Below, in pieces: positions 42,313-51,163 of a stretch of DNA of 64,000 nucleotides (its first letter is position 1; each line of letters starts with the position of its first letter). The notes under the pieces were generated by a model. The model was given only the letters and a program-made list of their open reading frames with translations, searched no databases and had not been told where the DNA came from. The stretch is taken from the NCBI RefSeq assembly GCF_042408815.1, contig NZ_JBHOQR010000025.1, forward strand, positions 156,949-220,948. The letters run 5' to 3'. The DNA comes from Thermoflexus sp042408815 (GTDB lineage: Bacteria > Chloroflexota > Anaerolineae > Thermoflexales > Thermoflexaceae). A program made the position numbers and the translations under genes.

Positions 42313-42355
42313 GGGCTTACTTCCTGCATTAGACCCGGGGGCCGGCGTGGGAAGC

Positions 42356-42616
42356 GTGGAATACTGGTGGCGGAAAGCCCAATCCGAACCGCAGCCTCGC
42401 CGGAAAGCGACCTCCCGGCGGGTTTCCGCCGATCAGGGGCCCTCCCTGGATTTTCAGCTTCATGCTCCTGCGGAAGCAGAGGGCGCGGTGGAGATCTACC
42501 GGGCAGGGGATCTCTGCCCTAACTGTGGCTTCGCTCCCCTGGAATACGATGGCTACTTCAATGTGTATTGCCCGATCTGCGGGTTCCGCACGGGGGCCCG
42601 TGGGGCGTGCACCTGA
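42356..42616 (+). CDS. small zinc-ribbon protein, function unknown
   Basis: Ends with AGDLCPNCGFAPLEYDGYFN and VYCPICGFRTGARGACT: two CxxC pairs that form one zinc ribbon. The N-terminal half is basic and Trp/Arg rich (VEYWWRKAQSEPQPRRKA). There is no in-frame ATG near; GTG at 42356 or 42347 are candidate starts, and the ribosome binding site is weak. It lies between the CsoR-type gene and osmC and may be co-expressed. Confidence 0.55.
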   Translation: MEYWWRKAQSEPQPRRKATSRRVSADQGPSLDFQLHAPAEAEGAVEIYRAGDLCPNCGFAPLEYDGYFNVYCPICGFRTGARGACT

Positions 42617-42719
42617 TAAAGACACCCGGGAGGGACGAGGGGCGGCGCCCCTCGCGATCGCCTGCGGGCGCGATGAACCCATAGGATTCCAATCCGATCT
42701 GCGCAGAGGGAGTGTCCCC

Positions 42720-43205
42720 ATGGCTACAGAGATCCGCCTGAATTTACTGGACGCCCAGGGCATGAAGATGGAAGCCCTCACGCCAAGCGGGCATTCAGTG
42801 ATCATGGACGCGGCCCCAGATGTGGGGGGGACGAATCAGGGGCCCCGCCCGATGGAGCTGCTGCTGGTCGCCCTGGCGGGCTGCACGGCGATGGATGTGC
42901 TCTCCATCCTGCGAAAGAAGCGCCAGCCCCTGGAAGGGTTCGCGATGGAGGTCCGGGGGGAGCGGGCTCCGGAGCATCCGAGGGTCTACACGGATATCGA
43001 TGTGCTCTATATTGTGAAAGGGAATGTGGATCCCCAGGCCGTCGTTCGGGCGGTTGAGCTCTCAGTGACCAAATATTGCTCCGTCAGCGCGATGCTGCGC
43101 AAGACTGCTCGTATCCGGTATCGCTATCGGATCGAGCCCGTCACGCCCGGGGCGGAGCCGGTCGAGGGAGAATACCGGATGGAGGAAGTTTCCGCCTCCG
43201 CATGA
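42720..43205 (+). CDS. OsmC/Ohr-family thiol peroxidase-like protein
   Basis: A 161-residue OsmC fold protein. Both redox Cys are present: LVALAGCTAMDVLSIL (peroxidatic) and VTKYCSVSAMLRKTA (resolving), with the GPRPMELLLVAL segment typical of OsmC-like proteins of the YhfA type. It reduces organic hydroperoxides or related sulfane-sulfur species with thiols. The ATG at 42720 follows AGAGGGAG. Downstream is a decayed antiporter on the other strand. Confidence 0.9.
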   Translation: MATEIRLNLLDAQGMKMEALTPSGHSVIMDAAPDVGGTNQGPRPMELLLVALAGCTAMDVLSILRKKRQPLEGFAMEVRGERAPEHPRVYTDIDVLYIVKGNVDPQAVVRAVELSVTKYCSVSAMLRKTARIRYRYRIEPVTPGAEPVEGEYRMEEVSASA

Positions 43206-43297
43206 AGCGGGGCGGGTCGGCAGCCTACCTGCCCTGAAGGGAGGGGCCGCTTTGGATTTCCTCGTCCCGGTCCGGCGGCCTCTCATCGATCTGCCCT

Positions 43298-44086
43298 CTA
43301 CGCGAAGGCGATCCCCAGCATCCCGTAGACGGCCAGGAGCTGCGCGCCCTCCAGCCCGTTCGTTTCCCCATCCAGCGCGATGAAGGCTGCGATCCCCCCT
43401 GCCATCATCATGGCCACCGGTTCCAGCGGATGGAAGACCAGATCCATCGGCCGCCCCAAGGCCAGGCTGGCGAAGACCAGGGCGGGGGTGACCAGCAGGG
43501 CGATCTGCATGCTCGAGCCCATGGCGATCTCCAGCGAGAGGCCCATCTGGTTCTCCACGGCCATTTGGGCCGCCACCAAGTGCTCCGCCACATTGCCCAC
43601 CCGGGGGATCAGGATGATCCCCACGAAGAGCTCCGTGAGGCCCAGGGTGTGAAGGGTGGGTTCCGGCGTGTGAACCAGCAGCTCGCTCATCCCCACCACG
43701 CCGATCGTGGCTGCCGCCAGGACCCCGAGGGCCTGGGGGAGGGTCTAGCGGGTATGGGGAGAGGGATGGGCAGCCAGCGGCTCCTGGGCGCGGAGGGGAT
43801 GTAGAGGGCCAGCATCAGCCCGGCCACGCCCAGGCTCATCGTTTCCACGGCCTCGGGATGGTGAGCCGCGATCGTATGGCTGAAAGCGGATGCCGGCCAG
43901 GGCGATGATCCGTTCGGCGGCGTTCCCCAGGGTGGCGTTCAACAGGCCGCCCACCACCGGCCCGTTCGCGCCGCCAGCGGGATCAGGGCCAGGGCGCTGA
44001 GGATCCGCACGAGGACGGGCCCGGCGTTTCCCACGGCGGCCAGCACCGCTAAGCGGAACCGCGATCAGCAGGGCGGGTGAACGCAT
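43298..44086 (-). pseudogene. Ca2+/H+ antiporter (CaCA family) pseudogene
   Basis: The 3' half is a clean frame with LTELFVGIILIPRVGNVAEH and the second alpha repeat of CaxA-type antiporters. The 5' half is scattered over two other frames: MRSPALLIAV at the start, then LAVLAAVGNAGPVLVRILSA in a different frame, then VVGGLLNATLGNAAERIIAL (first alpha repeat, normally GGLLNATFGNATELI). A CTA (minus-strand TAG) near 43747 ends the middle frame. Multiple shifts show that the gene is dead. Confidence 0.7.
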
Positions 44087-44169
44087 GATGCGCACTCTGT
44101 TCGAATAGGCTTTGGCTCCCACGCTTTCGCTGGGCCGGGGCAGGCCAGCCGTTGGCTGAAGGCCTTCTG

Positions 44170-44197
44170 CGCCGATGGAAATCGGCCTGGTGAGGCG
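44170..44197 (-). repeat. 28-bp dispersed repeat, copy B (inverted)
   Basis: Perfect reverse complement of 39973-40000. Adjacent sequence on both sides keeps partial similarity to copy A. It lies in the gap between the caxA pseudogene and the UbiA-type gene. Confidence 0.75.
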
Positions 44198-44233
44198 CTT
44201 TATGCTAAGCGTCCGCCTTCGCCGACGCGATGG

Positions 44234-44266
44234 GGCCGGCGGAGGCCGAGGGCCTCTTCGCCGGCC
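44234..44266. repeat. strong two-part hairpin near copy B
   Basis: GGCCGGCG and CGCCGGCC enclose GAGGCC-GAG-GGCCTC, giving 14 base pairs with a two-base bulge. It lies 29 bases 3' of the UbiA-type gene stop (minus strand) and has no T-run; it may be part of the dispersed element or an RNA 3'-end structure. Confidence 0.5.
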
Positions 44267-44294
44267 GAAGGCGAATGGGATGCAATCATCGGCT

Positions 44295-45203
44295 CTACAG
44301 GAGATATAGAATGAGGATCGCCGTCAGCCCCCAGAGGATCACCGTCAGGAGCAACGGCCGGTCCTTCCACACCAGTTCATCCGGCGGGGCGGTTTCTCCC
44401 CTCACATGGATCAGGTAGAGATACCGAAAGATCCCGTAGAGAACGAAGGGGATGGTCAGCATCATCGCGTGATTAGAGGGAAGGTTGGGGGCGGAGAACG
44501 TGTAAAGCGAATAGGCCAATATGGTGGCAGCCATCACCACGCCCATCATCTCATCGAGAAAGCGAACTGTATATTCCTCCAGGATGGCCCGGTGGTTGCG
44601 GGCGTTCTCACCCAGGAGGATGATCTCCTGCCGGCGCTTGGCGAAACCGATGAAGAGGGCCAGAAGCAATGTGCACAGGTAAAGCCACGGCGAGAACCGC
44701 TCCACCCGGACCAGGGGGACGCCAGCGGCGACGCGCAGGACATAGCCGCTGGCCAGGGTCAGCACATCTATGATCACCCGATGTTTCAGCCAGAGGGAAT
44801 AAGCCAGATTCATCCCCCAGTAGACATAGGCGATGAGCGCAAACCGGGGGTCCAGCATGAAGGAGGGGTAGGCCAGGGCGATCGGGATCAGGAGCGCAGC
44901 CCCCCAGGCGATCCGGGGATCCAGCTCCCCAGCGGGCAAGGGGCGATGGCGCTTGCGGGGATGCTGTCGGTCTCTTTCCAGATCCTGCAGGTCGTTGAAA
45001 ACATAGACTGCCCCCGAGAGAAGACACAGGATCATAAAACCCGCCACCGTGCGCCCGAGAGGCTCAGGGCGGAGCAGTTTCTCATCGAACACAAGGGGGG
45101 CGAAAATGAAGACGTTCTTCAGCCACTGGCGCGGCCGCATGGATCGCGCCAGGCCAGTTATCGCTTTCCCCGGATGGATGGCCAATGCCCTCATGAGGAC
45201 CAT
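44295..45203 (-). CDS. UbiA-family decaprenyl-phosphate phosphoribosyltransferase-like enzyme
   Basis: A 302-residue polytopic UbiA prenyltransferase. The first Mg motif is YVFNDLQDLERDRQHPRKRH (NDxxDxxxD followed by K-R-x-RP), and the N-terminus MRPRQWLKNVFIFAPLVFDE matches the DPPR-synthase group, which moves phosphoribose from PRPP to polyprenyl phosphate for D-arabinose or ribose donor sugars. About nine membrane helices are visible. It fits the downstream surface-glycan genes. The homogentisate or heme-A branch is less likely given the N-terminal motif. Confidence 0.82.
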   Translation of the reverse strand: MVLMRALAIHPGKAITGLARSMRPRQWLKNVFIFAPLVFDEKLLRPEPLGRTVAGFMILCLLSGAVYVFNDLQDLERDRQHPRKRHRPLPAGELDPRIAWGAALLIPIALAYPSFMLDPRFALIAYVYWGMNLAYSLWLKHRVIIDVLTLASGYVLRVAAGVPLVRVERFSPWLYLCTLLLALFIGFAKRRQEIILLGENARNHRAILEEYTVRFLDEMMGVVMAATILAYSLYTFSAPNLPSNHAMMLTIPFVLYGIFRYLYLIHVRGETAPPDELVWKDRPLLLTVILWGLTAILILYLL

Positions 45204-45397
45204 GCTCCAGATCGGATGGCTACCGATAGCCCCCCCAGCGGTTCCCGATTATAATTCGACCTGTCAGCCGGACGAAAGCATGGGAGCTCATCGATCCTCG
45301 GCCTACGGGGACGGGGGAGGGAGGACTTTGCTCCTCGAGGGTTTTCTGGGCATCCGGCGTCCAGCGTAGAACATTTCCCTTTCTGGGAATCCGGCCC

Positions 45398-46075
45398 ATG
45401 GGCGAGCAGGAACGTTTAGCCATTCGTCGGAAGATCTTGGGGATTGCCCTTCGGCAGGCGCGGGAGGAGGCGGGAAAGACTGTTCGGGAGTGCGCGGCGT
45501 TGCTCGGGATTTCCTTGGCTCGCTATCGGGCCTATGAAGCCGGCCAACGGGATCCCACACTACCGGAGCTGGAGGCCCTGGCCTGGTTCTTCCAGCGGCC
45601 CCTCTCCGTTCTTTTAGATCCTGATCGCCCCGCTTCGCCGGGCAGCGATGGGGCAGCGGGGGCGATCCCCGAGCTGCTTGCGCTCCGCCACCGGATCATC
45701 GGCCTGATCCTGCGCCAGGCCCGAGAGCGGGCCGGGAAGAGCATGCGCGAGGTCGCCGCGTTCCTGGGATGCTCCCCCCGACGGATCCGGGGATATGAGT
45801 CCGGAGAGTATCCCATCCCACTGATCGAGCTGGAGCGCTTATGCCTCTATCTGGGGGTTTCCCTTTCGGACTTCTATGACACGGATAGCCCCATCGGGCA
45901 ATCCGTCCTCCTGGCGGACCAAGTGGAACGTTTCCGAGCGCTTCCTCCCGAGGTCCGTTCTTTCGTGACGTCGCCGGTCAACCTACCCTATCTCCGCTTG
46001 GCGATGCGTCTGGCGGAGCTTCCGGCGGATCGTCTGCGGCATATCGCGGAGGACCTGCTGGAGATCACCCTGTGA
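45398..46075 (+). CDS. transcriptional regulator with two tandem XRE helix-turn-helix domains
   Basis: A 225-residue protein made of two homologous HTH units. Unit 1: KILGIALRQAREEAGKTVRE, then CAALLGISLARYRAYEAGQ. Unit 2: RIIGLILRQARERAGKSMRE, then VAAFLGCSPRRIRGYESGE. They are followed by a helical C-terminal tail (VERFRALPPEVRSFVTSPV). The internal duplication is obvious. Such a protein could bind two half-sites as a monomer. No ligand-binding domain is recognised. It is followed after 185 bases by a small membrane protein gene. Confidence 0.8.
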   Translation: MGEQERLAIRRKILGIALRQAREEAGKTVRECAALLGISLARYRAYEAGQRDPTLPELEALAWFFQRPLSVLLDPDRPASPGSDGAAGAIPELLALRHRIIGLILRQARERAGKSMREVAAFLGCSPRRIRGYESGEYPIPLIELERLCLYLGVSLSDFYDTDSPIGQSVLLADQVERFRALPPEVRSFVTSPVNLPYLRLAMRLAELPADRLRHIAEDLLEITL

Positions 46076-46260
46076 GGGCATCAGCGGAACATTTCGGGGA
46101 GATATCTCCGGCCTCCTCGATCCGCGGAGGGATTGCTGTGGGCTCATGGGCCATGCCTTCTGGAGGCTGCGGGATGGGTGTGACGCAAGACCGGAAAGAG
46201 GTTTCTGCGGAACACCGGTATTTTCCTTAGGATCCATATGGACAGGGCGGCTGATTCGGG

Positions 46261-46521
46261 ATGTGGACCACACCGGTGTTGATCCTCTTTCTGGGGATTG
46301 GGGCGGGGTTGTTCCGGCATCTCATGGCCGGCGGCGGGGGGCGGCGACTGATGCTGGATGTGGGGTTGGGGTGTCTGGGCTTTGCCATCGGACATAGTGT
46401 GGGGGAAGCGCTGGCTCCCGGATTTGGGCGCATTGGAACCACAGCGGTGATCCCTGGCCTGCTGGGGGCGGGGGTGCTCCTCGGGGTCTCCTCGATAGCG
46501 GTCCTCTGGCGTCGCAGCTGA
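46261..46521 (+). CDS. small membrane protein with Gly-rich helices
   Basis: An 86-residue protein with three short hydrophobic, Gly-rich segments (VLILFLGIGAGLFRHLM; DVGLGCLGFAIGHSVGEAL; VIPGLLGAGVLLGVSSIAVL). This resembles GlsB/YeaQ/YmgE-type small membrane proteins but is not a clear member. Start at the ATG at 46261; no strong ribosome binding site. Function unknown. Confidence 0.6.
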   Translation: MWTTPVLILFLGIGAGLFRHLMAGGGGRRLMLDVGLGCLGFAIGHSVGEALAPGFGRIGTTAVIPGLLGAGVLLGVSSIAVLWRRS

Positions 46522-46575
46522 TCCGGCCTCGATCTCGGTGGGTGCTTTCCTCGTGGCGTCATAGGGCCCTGGCCG

Positions 46576-46952
46576 TTATGGGAGATCATACCGCTGCATC
46601 TCCTGCGACCACCAGACATGGAAGCGGGAGAGGGCCAGAAGCCAGAGCGCGACGCTGCCGACGGCCCAGCGGGGCCATCACGGCGACAGTGGGCATCGCC
46701 ACCATCACCGTCAGGTAGCGGGCGGCGAGCTCGCTCTCTCCCGTTCGCCGCACCCATAGCCAGAGCCGCCAGAAACGTCTCCGGCGATCCCGAGGGTCAT
46801 CTCCAGGAAGCTGCGGCGGACGGCCCCGATGGACAGCTCTTCATCCCACCCGATGTTCTGGTCGCTCAGGGGATGGACATGAAGGGCGAAGGCCATGACA
46901 GGCCGGCCGTCAGAAGCCCGATTTCACGCAGGCGGTGTCGCGGTTGGGGCAT
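46576..46952 (-). pseudogene. decayed small membrane protein gene
   Basis: Coding-like segments in changing minus-strand frames join up: MPQPRHRLREIGLLTAGL, then FALHVHPLSDQNIGWDEELS, then RRTGESELAARYLTVMVAMP, then GSVALWLLALSRFHVWWSQE and a stop at 46576. At least three frameshifts are needed, so it is a pseudogene. I do not recognise the family. The remaining gap 46953-47237 shows nothing that I can support. Confidence 0.5.
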
Positions 46953-47237
46953 CTTCGCCTACCTTCTTCTGGGATGTTCAACGGCATCTGGATGCGAGCG
47001 GAGCGGATCCGTCCCGCTCATCCGCTCCCTAATCCACTCTACGGCCTTTGGGGGATGAAATAGCGGGCATGGGGGCAAGGCCCCTTTTCCCGCGCCGAGC
47101 GTCCTTCATCGGACCCCCATGGATGGAGCGAAGATTGGGACAGATGTCCCGGGGAAATCGGGACGCAGGCCTCTGCCGGGGGAAGGCCGTTTCGATTACA
47201 GTGAGAAGCGGAAAGACCATGGAACAGGAGGCCTGCG

Positions 47238-47753
47238 ATGGATCGCCTGGCGCGCATCTGGTTGCTGCTGATCCAGATCGTCCTCGGCTACGAATGGCTT
47301 GAGGGCGGGCTGGAGAAGTTGGAGACCGGCGGCGGGTTTGTGCGAGGTCTGCCCCAGACCCTGGCCCGCTTTGCGGAAAAGAACCCCTATCCCTGGATGA
47401 AGGCGTTCCTGACCGGACCGGCCACGGCCAATGCCACCCTCTTTGGAAATCTGGTTCAGTGGGGCGAGCTGCTCGCCGGCCTGGGCTTGATCGCCGGTGC
47501 CCTCTACCTGTTGCTCCTGGCCCACCGTCTGAACGGGGTGCTGCAGCGCGTGGCCGGGATCCTGGTGGCAATCGCCCTGCTGGGCGGGATGACGATGAAC
47601 GCCTTCTTCGGTCTGGCTGCGGGGCACACCAGCCCCTCCACCTCGGGGATCAACCTGGTGATGTTCTTCTCTCAGCTCATGCTCCTGGGCTTCTGGATCG
47701 GCGTGATCCTCCAGCCGGTGGAGGAGCTCAGCTTGCATCGGCGACCGGCTTGA
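47238..47753 (+). CDS. DoxX-family membrane protein
   Basis: A 171-residue four-helix protein: LLLIQIVLGYEWLEGGLEKL, then a TQO small subunit/DoxX-like core with VQWGELLAGLGLIAGALYLL and GMTMNAFFGLAAGHT. DoxX-like proteins form part of thiosulfate:quinone reductases or membrane oxidoreductase complexes; which one cannot be told. Start at the ATG at 47238 after GGAGGCCTGCG. A perfect 16-bp terminator follows. Confidence 0.78.
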   Translation: MDRLARIWLLLIQIVLGYEWLEGGLEKLETGGGFVRGLPQTLARFAEKNPYPWMKAFLTGPATANATLFGNLVQWGELLAGLGLIAGALYLLLLAHRLNGVLQRVAGILVAIALLGGMTMNAFFGLAAGHTSPSTSGINLVMFFSQLMLLGFWIGVILQPVEELSLHRRPA

Positions 47754-47770
47754 AGGAAAGGATCGCTCAC

Positions 47771-47810
47771 GAACACGGGCAGGAGCTTGCGGCTCCTGCC
47801 CGTGTTCTTT
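47771..47810. terminator. bidirectional terminator between convergent genes
   Basis: GAACACGGGCAGGAGC pairs perfectly with GCTCCTGCCCGTGTTC (five-base loop), followed on the plus strand by TTTAT. It ends the DoxX gene and overlaps the 3' end of the opposing GT39 gene, whose stop is at 47809. Confidence 0.8.
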
Positions 47811-49782
47811 ATGGAGAGCCCGGTGGAGCGTGGAACACGAGGATCCCCAGCCCCTCGCAGTGGGCCCGGGGTCGGAGCGCCCACCAGCCCTCTGGATACG
47901 CCGCTCGCAGCGCGGCCAGGGTGGAACGGTCTTCGGGATGGACCAGATACAGTTTGGGGCCGGGCAGGCGCCGATGGGCCTCTAGAACCCGGGGGAGATC
48001 CTCATGCCAGATCGTGTAGGGCCAGTCGATATTTCCCAGCCACATCCCGATCAGCCGCGAATCGAACCAGTAGGGATAGGCTACATAAAAGGCGTTCGTT
48101 TCCGGCCCGCCCCCCGCATAGAAGCCCCGCAGGATCTCCGCCGCATCCGAGGCGTTTAGGGCGATGCGACAGTAAGTCGTCGCATATTCGCGGAAGATGC
48201 GATCCGTATTGATCCGAATCAGGGCGAGGGCCAGCAGGGCCGCCGTTCCCCACCGGAACCATCGCCAGTGGCGGGGACCCCCCTCCGCCGTCCATTGAGC
48301 GGGGATCAGCGCGGCGAGGGCGAGCACGGCCGGCAGGGCGCCCGCGGCCCGCACTGTGCTCGGATTCTCCCGCGGGAAGGACAGGTTATAGGCGGAGGGA
48401 AGCAGCATGACCAACCCTGCCGTCAGCACAGCCAGCGGGACCGGATCCCGATGGTGGAGCATCCATAGGAGAGCCGCCGCCCCGCCCAGGACCAGCAGGG
48501 CCCCCATGATCGGATCCAGCATCGGCCGCCCGGGGATGGTGGCCACATAGACTTCATCACCGGTCCAGTGGAACATCAACAGCGCCCGGCGCAGGTTATC
48601 GGCCAGGATGAGGAGGGGGTTTCCTTCAATGGGTTTTTCCCATGTGGAGACCCGAGTCATCAGCCGGTAAAAGAAGATCTCGGGATAGTCCACGATGAAG
48701 CGCAGCATGGGAGCTAGCACCGGGAGGGCCGTGAGCATCCCGATCAGGAAGTCCCATGCCAGTCGCCATCCCGTCCTCGTCTGCCCGATGCGCCGTGTTA
48801 ACCCCACGGCCAGGAAGGCGGCGGGCAGGGCGGCGAGCATTCCCCGAAAGGGCGAGTAGCCATACAGCCCCACTCCCAGGAAGAAGCCCATCCAGAGGAA
48901 ATCCGTGCGCTTTCCGGAACGAAGCCCCCGGATCAGGAAAGCCAGCGACCAAGCGGCGAAGGTGGGCAGGAAGGGATAGCGCAGCCCCACCCGCGCCGGA
49001 ATGACCGCCCATGAGGCCACCGCCCCCAGGAACATGGTCCAGAGCCCCCCGGGTCGCCCCCACAGGGCCGCGCCGAGGAGGTAGAGGGCGGGCAGGAGCA
49101 GTACCCCGATGAAGGCCGTCCCGACCTGGAGGGTGAACTTGTGCAGCGGCATTCCGAAGACCCGGATCGTCGCTGCCGCGAGATAGAACTGAAACGCCTC
49201 CCGTCCCGTGTTTCGAGGGAAGAAGATCCGGTATTCGCCGTTCAGGACATCCCGGACATCGAGGAGCTTCTCCGCGTGATCGCTGTTCACATCGAGGGGG
49301 AGGTTCCAGAGATCCCAGTAGCGGAACCCGATCCCGAGGGCCAGGATCAGGAGGAGCGCCAGATGATGCCCGCGCAGGAGGAGTCCATCCCGCGGAAGGC
49401 GGGGGAGGGGAGCGTTCCACCACGCGAGAAACCATGGGATCACCGCTGTGATCCAGGCGATCACCCCGGCCAGGCGGAACCGATTGCCTCCGGAGTCCAG
49501 GAACGCCAGGGCCATGCCCCCTATGCTCAGGGCCAGCCAGAGGGGACGAAAGCCCGCAGCCCCATGGGGCTCTTCCCGGGGAAGGCCTTTCTGATCCAGC
49601 CACCCGGGGGATCGGCGGAGGGCCCAGACGATCCCAAGCGTCGCCCAAGCATACAGGGCCAGCCCCAGCGGATCCGGAGCCGCCCGGGGGCTCTGGTCCA
49701 GTCGGAGCTGGCCCAGAACCGCCAGGAGAAAAGCGATGAGCCAAACGGCCACGGAACCGCCCTGGAGAAACCGGCGTTTCAT
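47809..49782 (-). CDS. GT39/ArnT-like membrane glycosyltransferase
   Basis: A 657-residue integral membrane protein with about twelve hydrophobic helices, first around VAVWLIAFLLAVLGQL. It has the periplasmic acidic motif of GT-C enzymes (DVNSDHAEKLLDVRDVLNGE with an early Asp) and a C-terminal soluble domain (RVLEAHRRLPGPKLYLVHPE). It probably transfers sugars from polyprenyl-phosphate donors to protein, lipid or polysaccharide outside the membrane. It groups with the minus-strand methyltransferase (49802-50620), whose gene ends 20 bases upstream of its start. Confidence 0.8.
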   Translation of the reverse strand: MKRRFLQGGSVAVWLIAFLLAVLGQLRLDQSPRAAPDPLGLALYAWATLGIVWALRRSPGWLDQKGLPREEPHGAAGFRPLWLALSIGGMALAFLDSGGNRFRLAGVIAWITAVIPWFLAWWNAPLPRLPRDGLLLRGHHLALLLILALGIGFRYWDLWNLPLDVNSDHAEKLLDVRDVLNGEYRIFFPRNTGREAFQFYLAAATIRVFGMPLHKFTLQVGTAFIGVLLLPALYLLGAALWGRPGGLWTMFLGAVASWAVIPARVGLRYPFLPTFAAWSLAFLIRGLRSGKRTDFLWMGFFLGVGLYGYSPFRGMLAALPAAFLAVGLTRRIGQTRTGWRLAWDFLIGMLTALPVLAPMLRFIVDYPEIFFYRLMTRVSTWEKPIEGNPLLILADNLRRALLMFHWTGDEVYVATIPGRPMLDPIMGALLVLGGAAALLWMLHHRDPVPLAVLTAGLVMLLPSAYNLSFPRENPSTVRAAGALPAVLALAALIPAQWTAEGGPRHWRWFRWGTAALLALALIRINTDRIFREYATTYCRIALNASDAAEILRGFYAGGGPETNAFYVAYPYWFDSRLIGMWLGNIDWPYTIWHEDLPRVLEAHRRLPGPKLYLVHPEDRSTLAALRAAYPEGWWALRPRAHCEGLGILVFHAPPGSP

Positions 49783-49801
49783 CCCTCCGCTCCCGATGGG
49801 A

Positions 49802-50620
49802 TCAGCGTTGTGCGATCATGAAAAAATAGGCGCCTTCCAGACCTGGGGGTTCTTCGTAAAAGGGTCGAAGGATCCGCTCCACGGGCCCCAGGCTCCAGCG
49901 CCATGGGGCCAGGATCCAGCGCCCGAAAAGCTTTTTGCAGAGCAGGGAAGGCAACCCATACAGATGACCCCATTCCAGCAGGGCGGTGGCCCCCGGGGAA
50001 AAATAGAACCACCAGCGGAGCGGGCGAAGCCCAGCTTGTTCCAGGCGGGCCGCCCAGATCTCCGGGGCGTCGCAGTGATGATGGCGGGAGATGCGATTAA
50101 AGAGCCGGCCGTAGCTTTCCGCCAGCCCTTGCTGCCGCAGCCGCCGCAGCAGGCGATACAGCGAAAGGAATTCCACGAAACGATGGCTGGGCGAGCAGAA
50201 CAGGAAATAGCCTCCGGGTCGAAGGACCCGTGCCACCTCCCGCAGGACAGCCTCCACGGGGGGAATGTGTTCCAGCACCGAATTGCTGATCACGGTCCCG
50301 AAGAATCCCGAGGGGAACGGCAGATGCGCGCCATCGGCCTGGATCGCCCATCGGTAAACCCGACGGACGGCGGCTTCCTTCAAGGGCCCCCATTCAGGAT
50401 CCAGGCCGACCCATGCCCGCCCGGGAAAGGCCACGGAGGCGAAGTGCCCATCCCCGCAACCCAGGTCCATGATGGGCTCCGGCATCTCCAGGCCTTGGTA
50501 GAAGCGGGCTTCCACCGCCCGGAGCAACGCTCGAAAGGCGGGGACTTCTTTCAGGTGCAGCCAAAGGAAATCCGGAGCGTTCATCTGGACGACGACCCGG
50601 AGAAATAGATAGCGATCCAT
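49802..50620 (-). CDS. class I SAM-dependent methyltransferase
   Basis: A 272-residue protein with IMDLGCGDGHFASVAFPG (SAM loop), GLDPEWGPL, FFGTVISNSVLEHI and VLRPGGYFLFCSPSH. The substrate is probably a glycan or lipid-linked sugar, judging from its neighbours. The last third (LRPLRWWFYFSPGATALLEW) resembles methyltransferases of exopolysaccharide clusters. Start at the Met at 50620. It is transcribed with the GT39 gene. Confidence 0.78.
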   Translation of the reverse strand: MDRYLFLRVVVQMNAPDFLWLHLKEVPAFRALLRAVEARFYQGLEMPEPIMDLGCGDGHFASVAFPGRAWVGLDPEWGPLKEAAVRRVYRWAIQADGAHLPFPSGFFGTVISNSVLEHIPPVEAVLREVARVLRPGGYFLFCSPSHRFVEFLSLYRLLRRLRQQGLAESYGRLFNRISRHHHCDAPEIWAARLEQAGLRPLRWWFYFSPGATALLEWGHLYGLPSLLCKKLFGRWILAPWRWSLGPVERILRPFYEEPPGLEGAYFFMIAQR

Positions 50621-51115
50621 TCTGGAAGCGATAGCGCCCGGACGGGAGCCTGCGCTTCCCGGATCCGGGAGAGAAGCCGCTCGTCTGTCGTGATCAGAAC
50701 ATCCACCCCTGCCTCAAGATAGAGAATGACCAGATAGCGGAAAGCCTTTTGTGCCCATGGCGTCCATGGCTGCATGCGATTCGATCGCAGTGCCCTTCGA
50801 TCTCCTGCCGTAATCGAGCCGCCTGACGGATTGCGTCCGGGCCAGCCTCTCCCCCGCGGGCCGGAGCGTGCCCTGTGCCATCTGGGCCAGAAGGGCGATC
50901 AGGAACGCCGCTCTGGATCCCACTATATGAAAAGGTCACCTCCAGAGCGGCCAGGGTCTCCACAGCATCCCGCGAGCCGATCAGAAGCCCCGGTCATCCC
51001 TGCTCTTCCTGAAGCCGAACTCGATATCCCAGGACCTGAGGGCTTTTCCCCCGGATGAGTGCGCCCTCCGGCACGGAGACCATCACACCGATACGCAATT
51101 CCAGAAGGCGGAGGG
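50590..51115 (-). pseudogene. PIN-domain-like gene remnant
   Basis: Several minus-strand frames carry coding-like pieces: ELRIGVMVSVPEGALIRGKS, then after an in-frame TGA PGLLIGSRDAVETLAALEV, and at the 3' end AFRYLVILYLEAGVDVLITT followed by DERLLSRI, which looks like the C-terminal part of a PIN domain with its conserved acidic residue. Frameshifts separate them. The 543-base gap 50621-51163 contains nothing else that I can support. It is a decayed toxin-type or RNase gene. Confidence 0.4.
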
Positions 51116-51163
51116 GGGAGCATTAGGGGACGCGGATCCTCATCTGCCCTGTCCTTCCTCCGT

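Noticed and set aside
42653..42719. Possible riboswitch or attenuator before osmC
   Set aside because: Only a GC-rich stretch with the ribosome binding site; no terminator or conserved motif.
39885..44290. CRISPR array suggested by repeated GC-rich blocks
   Set aside because: The repeat has two inverted copies 4.2 kb apart, not regularly spaced direct repeats.
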